51,251 nucleotides of DNA from Acinetobacter bereziniae (GCA_009912575.1 WNDP01000012.1:1-51251); one strand, 5' to 3'. Positions 28,082-36,903 are shown, numbered from the stretch's first letter. Numbers and translations are program-made. The notes: generated by a model not told the origin, from the sequence alone.

Positions 28082-29149
28082 ATGTCACGATGGTTATCGC
28101 CGCTCATGGCATTTTGTCTATCATTTATGATTATTGCAGGCTTAGCACCAAGTCTGGGTATTCAAATTGATCGACAAATTGATTTTTGGATATTGTGGTT
28201 AGTGTCTATGCTGATTTTGGCATTGCCGATTACCTATTTAGAGATTGCTTTAGCTAAACGCTCTAAAACAACCGCATTAAATGCCTTGTCTAGCTTAACT
28301 CGTGACGCAGATGCATCACAATCGTGGCGTATTGTGGGATGGTTGGCTGTTATTTTTATTCCATTCTTAGCGGGTGGCATACTTTCAAATGTTAGCGCGA
28401 GTGCAGTAAATATTACCCAACTTCCAGTTGCACCTCATTTGGTTTTTGTTGGTAGTGCTGTGGTTGCTTTGGTTTTGTCTTTTGTTCCACGTCAGTTTTT
28501 GATTGGCTTAACAACCGTGGGCGTACTGGCTGCTTTGGTTTTGGCTCAAGTTTTTGGAACAGGCTTACAGACTTGGCATGTGACACCTGTTGAGTTTAAA
28601 GAGTGGGGCAATGCCACGATTTTAGCCTTAGTTGCAACAGGACTGGGTTTAGGATTGTATTGGCAAACGAGCATGATCAATGTTCAACAGACCAATGAGG
28701 CAAGCAAAACTGCTTTACCGATCTGGATTGCACAATTACTTGCTGTTATTGCTTTCGGTTTTTTTGCGGTTTCGTCACAAATTCCTGCCTATACTTTATG
28801 GTTTGCTGCGATCATTTCGGCAGCTTTATTACTACAACTGGCTAGAGAGCAGTTAATACAGCGCCAAGTGGCTGTGGTGCTTCAATTTGCAGTATTATTG
28901 GTGGCATTATTCATTTGGGCAATTCCGAACATTGCAATGATATTTAACCCATTGTTAATGGTTTGGGGCTTACTCATTTGCTTGATTTATTCAGTGTTTG
29001 TGGGCTGGATGATGAAAATCAGCCATCTGCGTAAAGCCATTAATTTCAGCTCAGAAGCCTTTTACAATATTTGGCGTATTGCGGTACGAATTATTTTACC
29101 TTTAGCGATTGTGCTGGCTTTGGTATCTTATATTGGACAATTCATTTAA
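28082..29149 (+). CDS. Polytopic inner-membrane protein, NSS-transporter-like
   Basis: The 355-aa protein has roughly ten to eleven hydrophobic helices and no signal peptide. The opening MSRWLSPLMAFCLSFMII and the segment ALPITYLEIALAKRSKTT recall the first helices of sodium:neurotransmitter symporters, but the canonical length is shorter and the sodium site residues are not obvious. I chose the ATG at 28082 because AGGA lies eight bases before it; in-frame starts at 28067 and 28013 are less supported. The rnfH start lies only five bases past the stop, so the two genes are likely co-transcribed. Substrate unknown; the family call is tentative. Confidence 0.65.
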   Translation: MSRWLSPLMAFCLSFMIIAGLAPSLGIQIDRQIDFWILWLVSMLILALPITYLEIALAKRSKTTALNALSSLTRDADASQSWRIVGWLAVIFIPFLAGGILSNVSASAVNITQLPVAPHLVFVGSAVVALVLSFVPRQFLIGLTTVGVLAALVLAQVFGTGLQTWHVTPVEFKEWGNATILALVATGLGLGLYWQTSMINVQQTNEASKTALPIWIAQLLAVIAFGFFAVSSQIPAYTLWFAAIISAALLLQLAREQLIQRQVAVVLQFAVLLVALFIWAIPNIAMIFNPLLMVWGLLICLIYSVFVGWMMKISHLRKAINFSSEAFYNIWRIAVRIILPLAIVLALVSYIGQFI

Positions 29150-29154
29150 GGGTC

Positions 29155-29490
29155 ATGGTGAGTCAAGTGGATAAAATTTGGGTGGCTTATGCTACCGAAA
29201 AGCAACAATTTCACATTGAGTTACAATTTTCTCAGGGTATGAGTATTGCCGATGCAATTGCCCAAAGTGGTCTGGCTGAACAAGTGGAATTGCCTGAAAA
29301 TTTTAGTTTTGGAATCTTTGGTGTAAAAATTAAAGATCAAGCACATTTGTTAGAAGCAGGAGATCGTGTTGAAATCTATAGAGCTTTAACCATTAATCCT
29401 AAAGATATTCGCCGTAATCGTGCAAAAGCTAATCCAGTTGGGCGTTACTGCCGTGGAAATCGTTATCAGCAACTCCTCTTCAAATCTTAA
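29155..29490 (+). CDS. rnfH: RnfH family protein (RatB)
   Basis: The 111-aa protein has a ubiquitin-like beta-grasp fold expected from the RnfH family: IWVAYATEKQQFHIELQF, GMSIADAIAQSGL, FGIFGVKIKD, LEAGDRVEIYRALTINPKDI, RRNRAKAN. RnfH genes are usually beside ratA and bamE; here bamE is next but in opposite orientation, and a membrane protein gene takes the ratA place. The ATG at 29155 is chosen; a GTG directly follows as alternative. Function in the cell is not settled. Confidence 0.88.
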   Translation: MVSQVDKIWVAYATEKQQFHIELQFSQGMSIADAIAQSGLAEQVELPENFSFGIFGVKIKDQAHLLEAGDRVEIYRALTINPKDIRRNRAKANPVGRYCRGNRYQQLLFKS

Positions 29491-29532
29491 GCGATAATAG
29501 CTAATCGCTTTAAACAATTGAATGCATATGAA

Positions 29533-29558
29533 AAACCCCTCAAAGAGGGGTTTCTTTT
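29533..29558. terminator. Bidirectional terminator between rnfH and bamE
   Basis: AAACCCCTC-AAA-GAGGGGTTT is followed by CTTTTT on the plus strand and TTCAT on the minus strand, between convergent genes. Confidence 0.9.
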
Positions 29559-29571
29559 TATGACAAAGTGT

Positions 29572-29970
29572 CTATAGTGGTGGCGCATTCAATATCGCTT
29601 CTTTAGAAGCGGGTAAACCAGGTTGTGACTCAGGAATGGTTTCCAATCCTTCGATTTTGTTTACAATACCTGATTGATCAAAATAAACCTTTAAGTGTTG
29701 GCCATGTGCTGCTGGAATTTTTGCTTTTTTTGCATAAGTTCCAGGGATATAGTTGTAGATGTAATCCCAACGTCCAGGATTCATTGGATCTGAAACTGTT
29801 GGGCTACCCAGTAAGAATCTCACTTGCTGGTAGGTCATACCGACTTGAATTTTTGAAGCTTGAGCTTGGGTTAATGGCGTTCCTTGAGGAATATCAACTT
29901 TGTATACTCCAAATACAGAACAACCACCAAGTAAAGAAGCGACGAATAACGTCAGCATGATTTTTTGCAT
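29572..29970 (-). CDS. bamE: Outer membrane assembly lipoprotein BamE
   Basis: The 132-aa precursor has a lipoprotein signal with lipobox LGGC (Cys17). The SmpA/OmlA domain follows: VDIPQGTPLTQAQASKIQVG, MTYQQVRFLLGSPTVSDPMN, GRWDYIYNYIPG, LKVYFDQSGIVNKIEG. BamE supports folding of outer-membrane proteins as part of the BamABCDE complex. It is divergent from fur across 109 bp, an arrangement also described in Pseudomonas (omlA/fur). Confidence 0.94.
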   Translation of the reverse strand: MQKIMLTLFVASLLGGCSVFGVYKVDIPQGTPLTQAQASKIQVGMTYQQVRFLLGSPTVSDPMNPGRWDYIYNYIPGTYAKKAKIPAAHGQHLKVYFDQSGIVNKIEGLETIPESQPGLPASKEAILNAPPL

Positions 29971-30079
29971 TTTGCTACACTATCCCAAATTAATTATGAT
30001 GCAATTGAAAGGATAGATCATACTGCATCTCAACTCTGTTGCATATTCCAACTTAAAATTTGTTGAGAGACCTTTTTAT

Positions 30080-30517
30080 ATGCCTATTTCAAATCAAGAT
30101 TTACGCAAAGCTGGACTTAAAGTTACCCTACCACGAATCAAGATTTTGGAATTATTAGAAAATTCAAGACAATACCACTTGAGCGCGGAAGACATTTATA
30201 AAACATTACTCGAACAAGGTGAAGATGTTGGTCTAGCGACCGTATATCGTGTGTTAACGCAATTTGAGGCTGCAGGAATTATCCAGCGCCATCATTTTGA
30301 AAACAATCATTCTGTTTTCGAAATTATGCAAGAAGATCATCATGATCATTTAGTTTGCCAAAATTGTAATAAAGTTGTTGAATTTACTAATGATACCATT
30401 GAGCATGAACAGCATGCAGTTGCTGAGGAGCATGGCTTCCAGTTGACTGGTCATTCTCTAAATCTATATGGTTATTGTGATGAGCCTGAATGTAAGGAAG
30501 CTTATCGCAAGCGATAA
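30080..30517 (+). CDS. fur: Ferric uptake regulator Fur
   Basis: The 145-aa repressor binds DNA with iron(II) and controls iron uptake. N-terminal winged helix: QDLRKAGLKVTLPRIKILEL, SAEDIYKTLLEQGEDVGLAT, VYRVLTQFEAAGII. The metal-binding dimer domain has DHHDHLVCQNCNKVVEF (His-rich loop and CxxC) and GYCDEPEC. The promoter shares a short region with bamE; I could not find a convincing Fur box there. A strong terminator follows. Confidence 0.96.
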   Translation: MPISNQDLRKAGLKVTLPRIKILELLENSRQYHLSAEDIYKTLLEQGEDVGLATVYRVLTQFEAAGIIQRHHFENNHSVFEIMQEDHHDHLVCQNCNKVVEFTNDTIEHEQHAVAEEHGFQLTGHSLNLYGYCDEPECKEAYRKR

Positions 30518-30540
30518 AATCACATAAATACAACAAATGA

Positions 30541-30568
30541 AAAGGGAGCTTCTTGAAGCTCCCTTTTC
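30541..30568. terminator. Bidirectional terminator between fur and pilU
   Basis: AAAAGGGAGCTTC-TT-GAAGCTCCCTTTT, a perfect 13-bp stem with A/T runs on both sides, lies between convergent genes. Confidence 0.9.
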
Positions 30569-30592
30569 ATTTAAGAACGGTTTGCGTTGCTT

Positions 30593-31712
30593 TATTGTCC
30601 ATCAAAAGTCAATTTACTGTTGGCATTCAACAGTTGTGCCCCACCTTCCTCATCCAGTTTGATCTGTAGACGAAGATCGTTTGGTGAGTCTGCGTGTTTG
30701 AGTGCATCCTTATAAGTAATCTGACCTGCTTTATAGAGATCAAACAAAGCTTGGTCAAAGGTTTGTGCATGCCCAACTCACGAGAACGTTTCATCAAGTC
30801 TTTAATTTCATGTACATCACCCTTACGAATGAGATCCGAAACCAAAGGTGAGTTGATCAGAATCTCAATCGCTGCACGACGCGAGTTGCCATCTGGTGTT
30901 GGAATTAATTGCTGTGCAACCATTGCTTTAAGGTTAAGCGATAAGTCCATAAACAATTGGCTATGACGGTCGGATTCAAAGAAGTGAATAATACGGTCAA
31001 TGGCTTGGTTGGCATTGTTGGCATGCAGTGTTGCAAAGACCAAATGTCCTGTTTCTGCAAAGGCAATCGCATAGTCCATCGTCTCACGTGAACGAATCTC
31101 ACCAATCAGAATCACATCAGGTGCTTGACGTAATGTATTCTTCAAGGCAATTTCAAAAGAATCAGTATCTATACCAACTTCACGTTGGGTAATGATACAG
31201 CCTGCATGTTCGTGGACAAACTCAATCGGGTCTTCAATGGTGATGATATGACCTTTAGAGTTTTGGTTTCGATAACCAATAATCGAAGCAAGAGATGTTG
31301 ATTTACCTGTACCTGTCGCACCAACAAAGATGATAATGCCACGCTTTGTCATGGCGAGATCTTTGAGGATAGGTGGAAGTTTTAACTCATCCATAGTCGG
31401 AATTTTGGTTTCGATACGACGTAAAACCATACCTGGCATGTCACGTTGCTGAAAAGCACTGACACGGAAACGTGCTGTTTTATCTCGGTTGGTAATCGCA
31501 AAGTTACATTCACGAGTATCTGCAAATTCTTTACGTTGCTTTTCACTCATGATTGAGTTGAGCAACTGCATGATGATTTCGCCATTTAACTTGGTTTTTA
31601 CCACAGGCACGATTTGACCATTAATTTTCATTGATGGTTCTACATCTGCGGTTATAAACAAGTCGGATGCTTTCTGCTCGATCATCATGTTGAGCAAGTC
31701 ATTAAAGTCCAT
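30593..31712 (-). pseudogene. pilU: Twitching motility ATPase PilU, frameshifted near the 3' end
   Basis: The first about 315 residues are a normal PilU, the PilT-dependent pilus retraction ATPase: SDLFITADVEPSMKINGQIV, Walker A GATGTGKSTS, Asp box TIEDPIEFVHEHAGCIITQ, Walker B VILIGEIRSRETM, His box TGHLVFATLHANN. After RELGM the reading frame changes at about 30764-30769, where CA appears duplicated; translation then gives an unrelated tail ending at 30627. In the other frame the expected C-terminus follows (QTFDQALFDLYKAGQITYKD, DSPNDLRLQIKLDEEGG) to a stop at 30593. The defect affects only the C-terminal helices, so partial function is possible. It is second in an operon after pilT. Confidence 0.85.
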
Positions 31713-31739
31713 CTTTTAAGCCTCAATAGTCCATCTTAC

Positions 31740-32777
31740 TTATAGGAATGATTCTGGTTGTTTTGCAACATTTCGCGCAACTTGAGGACTAATTACTCCT
31801 TTGGCTACAAGTGTTTTTAAACTTTGATCTAAGGTTGTCATGCCGTAGTTTGCGCCAGTCTGGATCGCTGAATACATCTGAGCAACTTTGTTTTCACGAA
31901 TAAGGTTACGAATTGCAGGAATTCCGATCATGATTTCATGTGCAGCAACTCGTCCACCGCCATTTTTCTTTAATAAGGTTTGAGAAATTACCGCCTGCAA
32001 TGATTCTGAAAGCATGGCACGCACCATGTCTTTTTCTTCAGCAGGGAATACGTCAATCACACGGTCAATGGTTTTAGCCGCAGAAGTGGTATGCAGCGTA
32101 CCAAAAACCAAGTGACCTGTTTCAGCTGCGGTAAGCGCAAGTCGAATAATTTCAAGGTCACGCATCTCACCGACAAGGATAATGTCTGGATCTTCACGTA
32201 GTGCTGAACGTAGCGCTTCGTTAAAGCCATGTGTGTCACGGTGTACTTCACGTTGATTGATCAAGCATTTTTTAGATTGATGTACAAATTCGATTGGATC
32301 TTCAACAGTTAAAATGTGGTCGTAACGATTGTCATTGATGAAGTCAATCATCGAAGCCAAAGTCGTGGATTTACCAGAACCTGTTGGGCCAGTAACCAAA
32401 ATCAAACCACGCGGTAAATCACAAAGGTCTTTAAAGATTTGTCCTAAACCTAAATCTTCCATGGTAAGGACTTTTGATGGAATGGTACGGAACACTGCCC
32501 CAGCACCACGGTTTTGATTAAATGCGTTAACACGAAAGCGAGCAACTCCCGGAACTTCAAAAGAGAAGTCGGTCTCTAATTGTTCTTCAAAATCACGACG
32601 TTGTTTGTCATTCATGATGTCATAGACCAGTCTATGAACTTCTTTATGTTCCAATGCTGGTAAATTGATACGGCGGACTTCACCATCAACACGAATCATT
32701 GGGGGCATACCCGCTGAAAGGTGTAAGTCAGACGCACCATTTTTAACGGAAAAAGCCAATAATTCTGTAATATCCAT
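31740..32777 (-). CDS. pilT: Type IV pilus retraction ATPase PilT
   Basis: The 345-aa hexameric ATPase depolymerises type IV pili, driving twitching motility and DNA uptake. Features: MDITELLAFSVKNGASDLHL, Walker A GPTGSGKSTT, TVEDPIEFVHQSKKCLINQR, Walker B IILVGEMRDLE, TGHLVFGTLHTTSAAKTIDR, and the AIRNLIRENKVAQMYS (AIRNLIRE) signature that is specific for PilT. GGGGAC precedes the ATG. It leads the pilT-pilU operon (27-bp gap). Confidence 0.96.
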   Translation of the reverse strand: MDITELLAFSVKNGASDLHLSAGMPPMIRVDGEVRRINLPALEHKEVHRLVYDIMNDKQRRDFEEQLETDFSFEVPGVARFRVNAFNQNRGAGAVFRTIPSKVLTMEDLGLGQIFKDLCDLPRGLILVTGPTGSGKSTTLASMIDFINDNRYDHILTVEDPIEFVHQSKKCLINQREVHRDTHGFNEALRSALREDPDIILVGEMRDLEIIRLALTAAETGHLVFGTLHTTSAAKTIDRVIDVFPAEEKDMVRAMLSESLQAVISQTLLKKNGGGRVAAHEIMIGIPAIRNLIRENKVAQMYSAIQTGANYGMTTLDQSLKTLVAKGVISPQVARNVAKQPESFL

Positions 32778-32965
32778 AATGTCCCCGAATAAAGATCTAT
32801 TTGCCTAGAGGGGGAAGATGATTCATTTATGCCTGTGACTCGGCGTGTTTTGCAATGACTGCGTGCAAAGTACGAAATATAGTTATTCTAAATGATGAGA
32901 AACAATGTTTCATAAAGTAACGATGTCGCAGTAAAAACACTAAGCTTTTCGTTTTTTCATGTATT

Positions 32966-32990
32966 AAGAACAAAGTAATACTTTGTTCTT
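32966..32990 (-). terminator. Strong stem-loop downstream of a possible small gene
   Basis: AAGAACAAAG and CTTTGTTCTT form a perfect 10-bp stem with a 5-base loop. No long T run follows. It lies 20 bases past the stop of the 49-codon frame on the minus strand and upstream of pilT. Confidence 0.5.
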
Positions 32991-33009
32991 GCACCAGTTC
33001 TGGCTAAAA

Positions 33010-33159
33010 TTATTTCAAACTGCGTGATGAAATCTCAAATAGCGTCACTATTCTGTGCATTTCATCCATGGTTTGTTTAATTTTTTGCCTGCCACGTACA
33101 AGCTGTTTATGAACAATCAACACACCCTCATTATTTTGTAGAATAATAAGGCCTTTCAC
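33010..33159 (-). CDS. Possible small protein, 49 aa
   Basis: A minus-strand frame of 49 codons starts at GTG 33159 and gives MKGLIILQNNEGVLIVHKQ, then LVRGRQKIKQTMDEMHRIVT and LFEISSRSLK. The composition looks like real protein: a short beta-like hydrophobic start and a basic helix with a Met/His/Arg pattern. Against it, no clear ribosome binding site is seen and a stop codon directly precedes the GTG. A stem-loop follows the stop. It may be a real small gene, a truncated relic, or chance. No family was recognised. Confidence 0.35.
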   Translation of the reverse strand: MKGLIILQNNEGVLIVHKQLVRGRQKIKQTMDEMHRIVTLFEISSRSLK

Positions 33160-33207
33160 TCAGCATAACCAACAATTTAATTGCTTGGAAGCTGAAATTT
33201 TTATGAA

Positions 33208-33918
33208 ATGAGAACCCTGTCAATGAATGATCTAAATCAAGCTCGAAATCATGTATTAGCGCAAATTCAGCATGCCTGTTTAGCTGCAAATCGTGAGTTG
33301 AGTCAGGTACAGTTATTGGCAGTTTCTAAAACTCATCCAAGTTCATTATTACGAGAAATGTATACAACAGGGCAACGCTCGTTTGGGGAAAATTACTTAC
33401 AGGAAGCCTTGGATAAAATTGAAGATTTAAAAGATTTGGATATTGAGTGGCATTTTATCGGTCATGTGCAGCGCAATAAGACCAAACACCTTGCCGAAAA
33501 GTTTGCATGGGTGCATGGTATAGATCGTTTTATAATTGCTGAACGTTTATCGAAACAAAGAGAAGCAACTCAAGCGCCTTTGAATATTTGTTTACAAGTG
33601 AATATTGATGCTCAAGACAGTAAAGATGGTTGCCAACCTGAAGAAGTTGTTGAATTGGTCAAGCAAATCAGCCTGTTGCAACATTTAAGGTTAAGAGGGC
33701 TGATGGTGATTCCTGCACCACATCATATTGAAGCATTTCAAGATGCCAAGCAGTTATTTGACCAAGTTAGAGTGCATCATGCTCGTCCTCAAGATTGGGA
33801 TACCCTGAGTATGGGAATGTCTGGGGATATGGTTGAAGCAATTGCAGCAGGATCAACCATGGTTCGGATTGGTACAGCGTTATTTGGTGCACGAGATTAT
33901 TCCACTAAAAACGAATAG
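33208..33918 (+). CDS. yggS: Pyridoxal phosphate homeostasis protein (YggS/PLPBP)
   Basis: The 236-aa protein is a single-domain TIM barrel that binds pyridoxal phosphate and keeps vitamin B6 and amino-acid pools in balance. The PLP lysine is Lys41 in LLAVSKTHP. Others: SFGENYLQEALDKI, WHFIGHVQRNKTKHLAE, LQVNIDAQDSKDG, LRGLMVIPAP, LSMGMSGDMVEAIAAGSTMV and RIGTALFGAR. The start may be ATG 33208 or ATG 33223; neither has a strong binding site. It often neighbours pilT in gammaproteobacteria, here divergently. Confidence 0.93.
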   Translation: MRTLSMNDLNQARNHVLAQIQHACLAANRELSQVQLLAVSKTHPSSLLREMYTTGQRSFGENYLQEALDKIEDLKDLDIEWHFIGHVQRNKTKHLAEKFAWVHGIDRFIIAERLSKQREATQAPLNICLQVNIDAQDSKDGCQPEEVVELVKQISLLQHLRLRGLMVIPAPHHIEAFQDAKQLFDQVRVHHARPQDWDTLSMGMSGDMVEAIAAGSTMVRIGTALFGARDYSTKNE

Positions 33919-34037
33919 CATTTCTAGCCCTATGCTTGAAGTGGAGTACTGCGTTTGTGGTGGTTTAAGTTTATTTTAATTTAGTTTTAATGCTGTAACC
34001 GTATAAGGCACTCATCATTTTAAACTTGAGAGCATTG

Positions 34038-34871
34038 ATGACTATTTTTCATGTGCTTATTCTTGCCATCATACAAGGCTTGGCGGAGTTGCTTCCTGTA
34101 TCGAGCTCTGCTCATGTTATTTTAGCTGAAAAATTAATGGGCTTTGATCCCTCTGCACCTGATATGACTTTTCTGTTGGTGATGCTACATATAGGTACAA
34201 TGTTTGCGGTCATTGTGTATTTCTGGGCATCTTGGCGTAAGACATATTTTTCATCCTTTACTGATTTTAAGAAACAAGCAGGTTTTATTATTCTTGCTAC
34301 AGCCATTACGGGCATACTTGGACTAACCCTACAAGCCTTGATTAAACATGTGTTTTTTGCAGGGGCGAATCACTTTGAAATAGAACAGTTATTTAGAAAT
34401 TCAAAATTAATGGCTGCTGCATTAGTCTCAGCAGGGATATTAATTATTTTATCTGCACGATTAGACCGCGGTCAAACAGGTGAGATCAGCTTGAAAAGCG
34501 CATCATGGATTGGTGTGATACAAGCCTTATGTTTACCTTTTCGAGGTTTTTCACGTTCTGGTGCAACGATTTCAACAGGATTATTTTTAGGTGTTGCTCG
34601 CCAAAAAGCTGAAGAGTTTAGTTTTGCGTTGGCTGTGGTGCTTACGCTCGCTGTGATCGTCAAAGAGTTTTATCGTCTGATGCATGCGGAGAATTTTCAA
34701 CATATGCATTTAAGCCAGCTACTTTTACCAAGTGTCTTTGGGATGGTGTTTAGCTTTATTGCAGGTCTTGCCGCTTTAAAATGGCTATCAAGTTGGCTTG
34801 AACATGGGCGTTGGCATTTATTCGGTTTTTATTGTATTGGTTTTGCAGGCGTAGTTTTAGCACTGAGTTAA
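34038..34871 (+). CDS. uppP: Undecaprenyl-diphosphatase (BacA/UppP)
   Basis: The 277-aa integral membrane phosphatase recycles undecaprenyl diphosphate for peptidoglycan and surface polysaccharide synthesis and gives intrinsic bacitracin tolerance. The two active-site repeats are visible: QGLAELLPVSSSAHVIL near the N-terminus and RGFSRSGATISTGLFLG in the middle. About eight hydrophobic helices. The ATG at 34038 starts MTIFHVL; an in-frame TTG at 34026 is less likely. It lies 119 bp after yggS. Confidence 0.94.
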   Translation: MTIFHVLILAIIQGLAELLPVSSSAHVILAEKLMGFDPSAPDMTFLLVMLHIGTMFAVIVYFWASWRKTYFSSFTDFKKQAGFIILATAITGILGLTLQALIKHVFFAGANHFEIEQLFRNSKLMAAALVSAGILIILSARLDRGQTGEISLKSASWIGVIQALCLPFRGFSRSGATISTGLFLGVARQKAEEFSFALAVVLTLAVIVKEFYRLMHAENFQHMHLSQLLLPSVFGMVFSFIAGLAALKWLSSWLEHGRWHLFGFYCIGFAGVVLALS

Positions 34872-35048
34872 GTACTGCGCGAGGTTTATACCCACACTAA
34901 AAAATAAGTATTCAGGACAAATATATCGAAGTATTTGTCTTGAATCGTTGAACAGAGACTTTAAAATATATTCTACAATTTTCAATGCACAGTTGTTCTC
35001 AAGTTGACTATAATCATTTAAATAAAATTTAGAAACTGGGAATAAAAT

Positions 35049-35834
35049 ATGAATAAATCCAAAATATTATTGTGGTTATGCCTTTGTGCTTTAATCAGCG
35101 CCTGTAGTACGACAAAATACTCCCCAACCAGTGATTCTGCGAGTTTAGAGACTGAACCTGCACCTTCAGCCAAACCAGCGCCTAGACCTGCGAGTACAAC
35201 ATCCAAACAAAATCAAGTACGCTCGGATGAACGTTTGGGGACAAAATGGGGGGATGACTTAAACTCGTATGTAACTCAAGTGGATTTAAAACGTTTAACA
35301 GATCGTCCAATTGATGAAACTCAAATTCGCTATGCCAATAAGCAATTTTCAGGTCGCAGTATTAACAGTATTTCATTGGCGGCTGGAAAAGTGAGTTTTT
35401 CTGTAGTGGATGATCGTGGACGAATTTTGCCACTTTATCGAGATGGGCAGAATTATTATCTTTCAGCCATCGATGGGCAAAGCTATCAACTTCGTTATTC
35501 AAATACCAGCAATCAAACATTTGAAATTATTGCGAGTGTAGACGGCTTAGATGTTTTAAATGGCAGTCGAGCTTCACGATCAAATAGCGGATATGTATTA
35601 CGTCCATATAGTTCTTTTGCGATCGAAGGCTTTAGAAAGAGTAATGCTTCGGTGGCATCGTTTACGTTTAGTAAACCTCAAGATGCATATGCAAGCAATT
35701 CTGCAAGTGGTTCAATTCAAAATACAGGGGTGATTGGAACTGTGGTGTATGAATTAAAAGCTCCGAAATATCAGCCATATAAAAACTCAAAAGATGGTTA
35801 TTCACCTGCTCCAAATGCTTTTCCAGCCGATTAA
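35049..35834 (+). CDS. Lipoprotein of unknown function, copy A
   Basis: The 261-aa precursor has a lipoprotein signal ending LISAC (Cys20). A Ser/Pro/Ala-rich linker (about 21-55) leads to a domain of about 190 residues: LGTKWGDDLNSYVTQVDLKR, NSISLAAGKVSFSVVDDRG, GQNYYLSAIDGQSYQLRY, FEIIASVDGLDVLNG, FRKSNASVASFTFSKPQDAY, SIQNTGVIGTVVYEL. It ends APNAFPAD. The pattern suggests a mostly beta domain. A close paralogue follows 263 bp downstream. No family name was recognised. Confidence 0.82.
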   Translation: MNKSKILLWLCLCALISACSTTKYSPTSDSASLETEPAPSAKPAPRPASTTSKQNQVRSDERLGTKWGDDLNSYVTQVDLKRLTDRPIDETQIRYANKQFSGRSINSISLAAGKVSFSVVDDRGRILPLYRDGQNYYLSAIDGQSYQLRYSNTSNQTFEIIASVDGLDVLNGSRASRSNSGYVLRPYSSFAIEGFRKSNASVASFTFSKPQDAYASNSASGSIQNTGVIGTVVYELKAPKYQPYKNSKDGYSPAPNAFPAD

Positions 35835-35859
35835 ACCCTCGTATAAGAGAAATATTTTG

Positions 35860-35899
35860 ACGCTATAAAATCCATTAAATCTTTGGGATATTATAGCGT
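35860..35899 (+). terminator. Stem-loop after lipoprotein copy A
   Basis: ACGCTATAA-A-ATCC pairs with GGAT-A-TTATAGCGT, 13 bp with one mismatch. There is no T run on the plus strand, so it may terminate weakly or act as a spacer between the two copies. Confidence 0.5.
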
Positions 35900-36097
35900 T
35901 ACAGAATTGCAATAATTAAAAAATAGTCCACGGTGAGGTGCTAAGTTATGATGTTATTGATAATAATCTAAATCTAATAGAATCATCTCACACAACTAAC
36001 TAACACAATCGTCTTTCTCATAGTTCAATGTTATTGAATAAATACAAAACATGATCATGATTAGATCGTAACTTACTACTTTAAAATAGGTTTGATA

Positions 36098-36853
36098 ATG
36101 AAAAATATAAATATATTTCTCTGCCTTTTGCTGTGTATTTTTCTTGCTGCTTGCTCGAAAAAAACAGATGAAAGTTCGTCAAACTCAGCAACAGAAACGA
36201 CAAGCGCAGATGCCGCTGCCGAAGCCACTAATAACCAAGTTTCTACTGATGAAAAGCTTGGGACGAAGTGGGGTGATGAAATTGATTCCAAGGTAACGGA
36301 AGTGCAATTGAAGCGTAAATCAGATTCATCGTTGGCTGAAACGATTGTGCAATATGCTGATAAAAACTATCAAGGCAAAGCAGTGAATTCGATTTCCATG
36401 GCGGCAGGTAAAATCAATTTCTCGGTTGTGGATGATCATGGCCAACAGCTTCCGATCTATCGTGTTGGGCAACGTTATTATTTGTCTGGGCGTGAAGGGC
36501 AGAGTTATCAATTACAGTATGAAAATAATACAGGCAAGACCTTTGAAATTGTGACCAGTGTGGATGGTGTTGATGTAATTAATGGAAATGAGGCTTCTCG
36601 GAATAATGCGGGTTATGTATTGCATGCCCATGACACATTGAAAATTGAAGGTTTCCGTAAGAGTGATTCTGCTGTCGCTTCTTTTACGTTTAGTAAGCCT
36701 AAAGATGCTTATGCAGCAAACTCTGATCAGGGTTCAATTCAAAATACAGGTGTAATCGGTACTGTAGTGTATGAGTTAGAAGCACCAGAGCAGCAAGCGA
36801 AACCTGTAAATAAATATGCGCCCCCACCCAATGCATTTCCAGCAGATCGATAA
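36098..36853 (+). CDS. Lipoprotein of unknown function, copy B
   Basis: The 251-aa precursor has a lipoprotein signal ending LAAC (Cys17) and an acidic Ser/Thr/Ala linker in place of the Pro-rich one in copy A. The following domain matches copy A along its length: LGTKWGDEIDSKVTEVQLKR, NSISMAAGKINFSVVDDHG, FEIVTSVDGVDVING, FRKSDSAVASFTFSKPKDAY, SIQNTGVIGTVVYELEAP, and the end PPPNAFPADR. The ATG at 36098 follows ATAGG; an in-frame TTG at 36092 is rejected. Tandem duplication is certain from sequence; the role is unknown. Confidence 0.82.
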   Translation: MKNINIFLCLLLCIFLAACSKKTDESSSNSATETTSADAAAEATNNQVSTDEKLGTKWGDEIDSKVTEVQLKRKSDSSLAETIVQYADKNYQGKAVNSISMAAGKINFSVVDDHGQQLPIYRVGQRYYLSGREGQSYQLQYENNTGKTFEIVTSVDGVDVINGNEASRNNAGYVLHAHDTLKIEGFRKSDSAVASFTFSKPKDAYAANSDQGSIQNTGVIGTVVYELEAPEQQAKPVNKYAPPPNAFPADR

Positions 36854-36867
36854 ATCATCTTTTGAAC

Positions 36868-36903
36868 AAGCATAGGGTGTTTGTATAAACAGCCTATGCT
36901 TTT
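36868..36903 (+). terminator. Terminator of lipoprotein copy B
   Basis: AGCATAGG and CCTATGCT extend, across a G-G mismatch, into TGTTT/AAACA, followed by TTTT. Confidence 0.8.

Noticed and set aside
30001-30079. Fur box in the bamE-fur intergenic region
   Set aside because: The AT-rich sequence has no convincing match to the GATAATGATAATCATTATC pattern.
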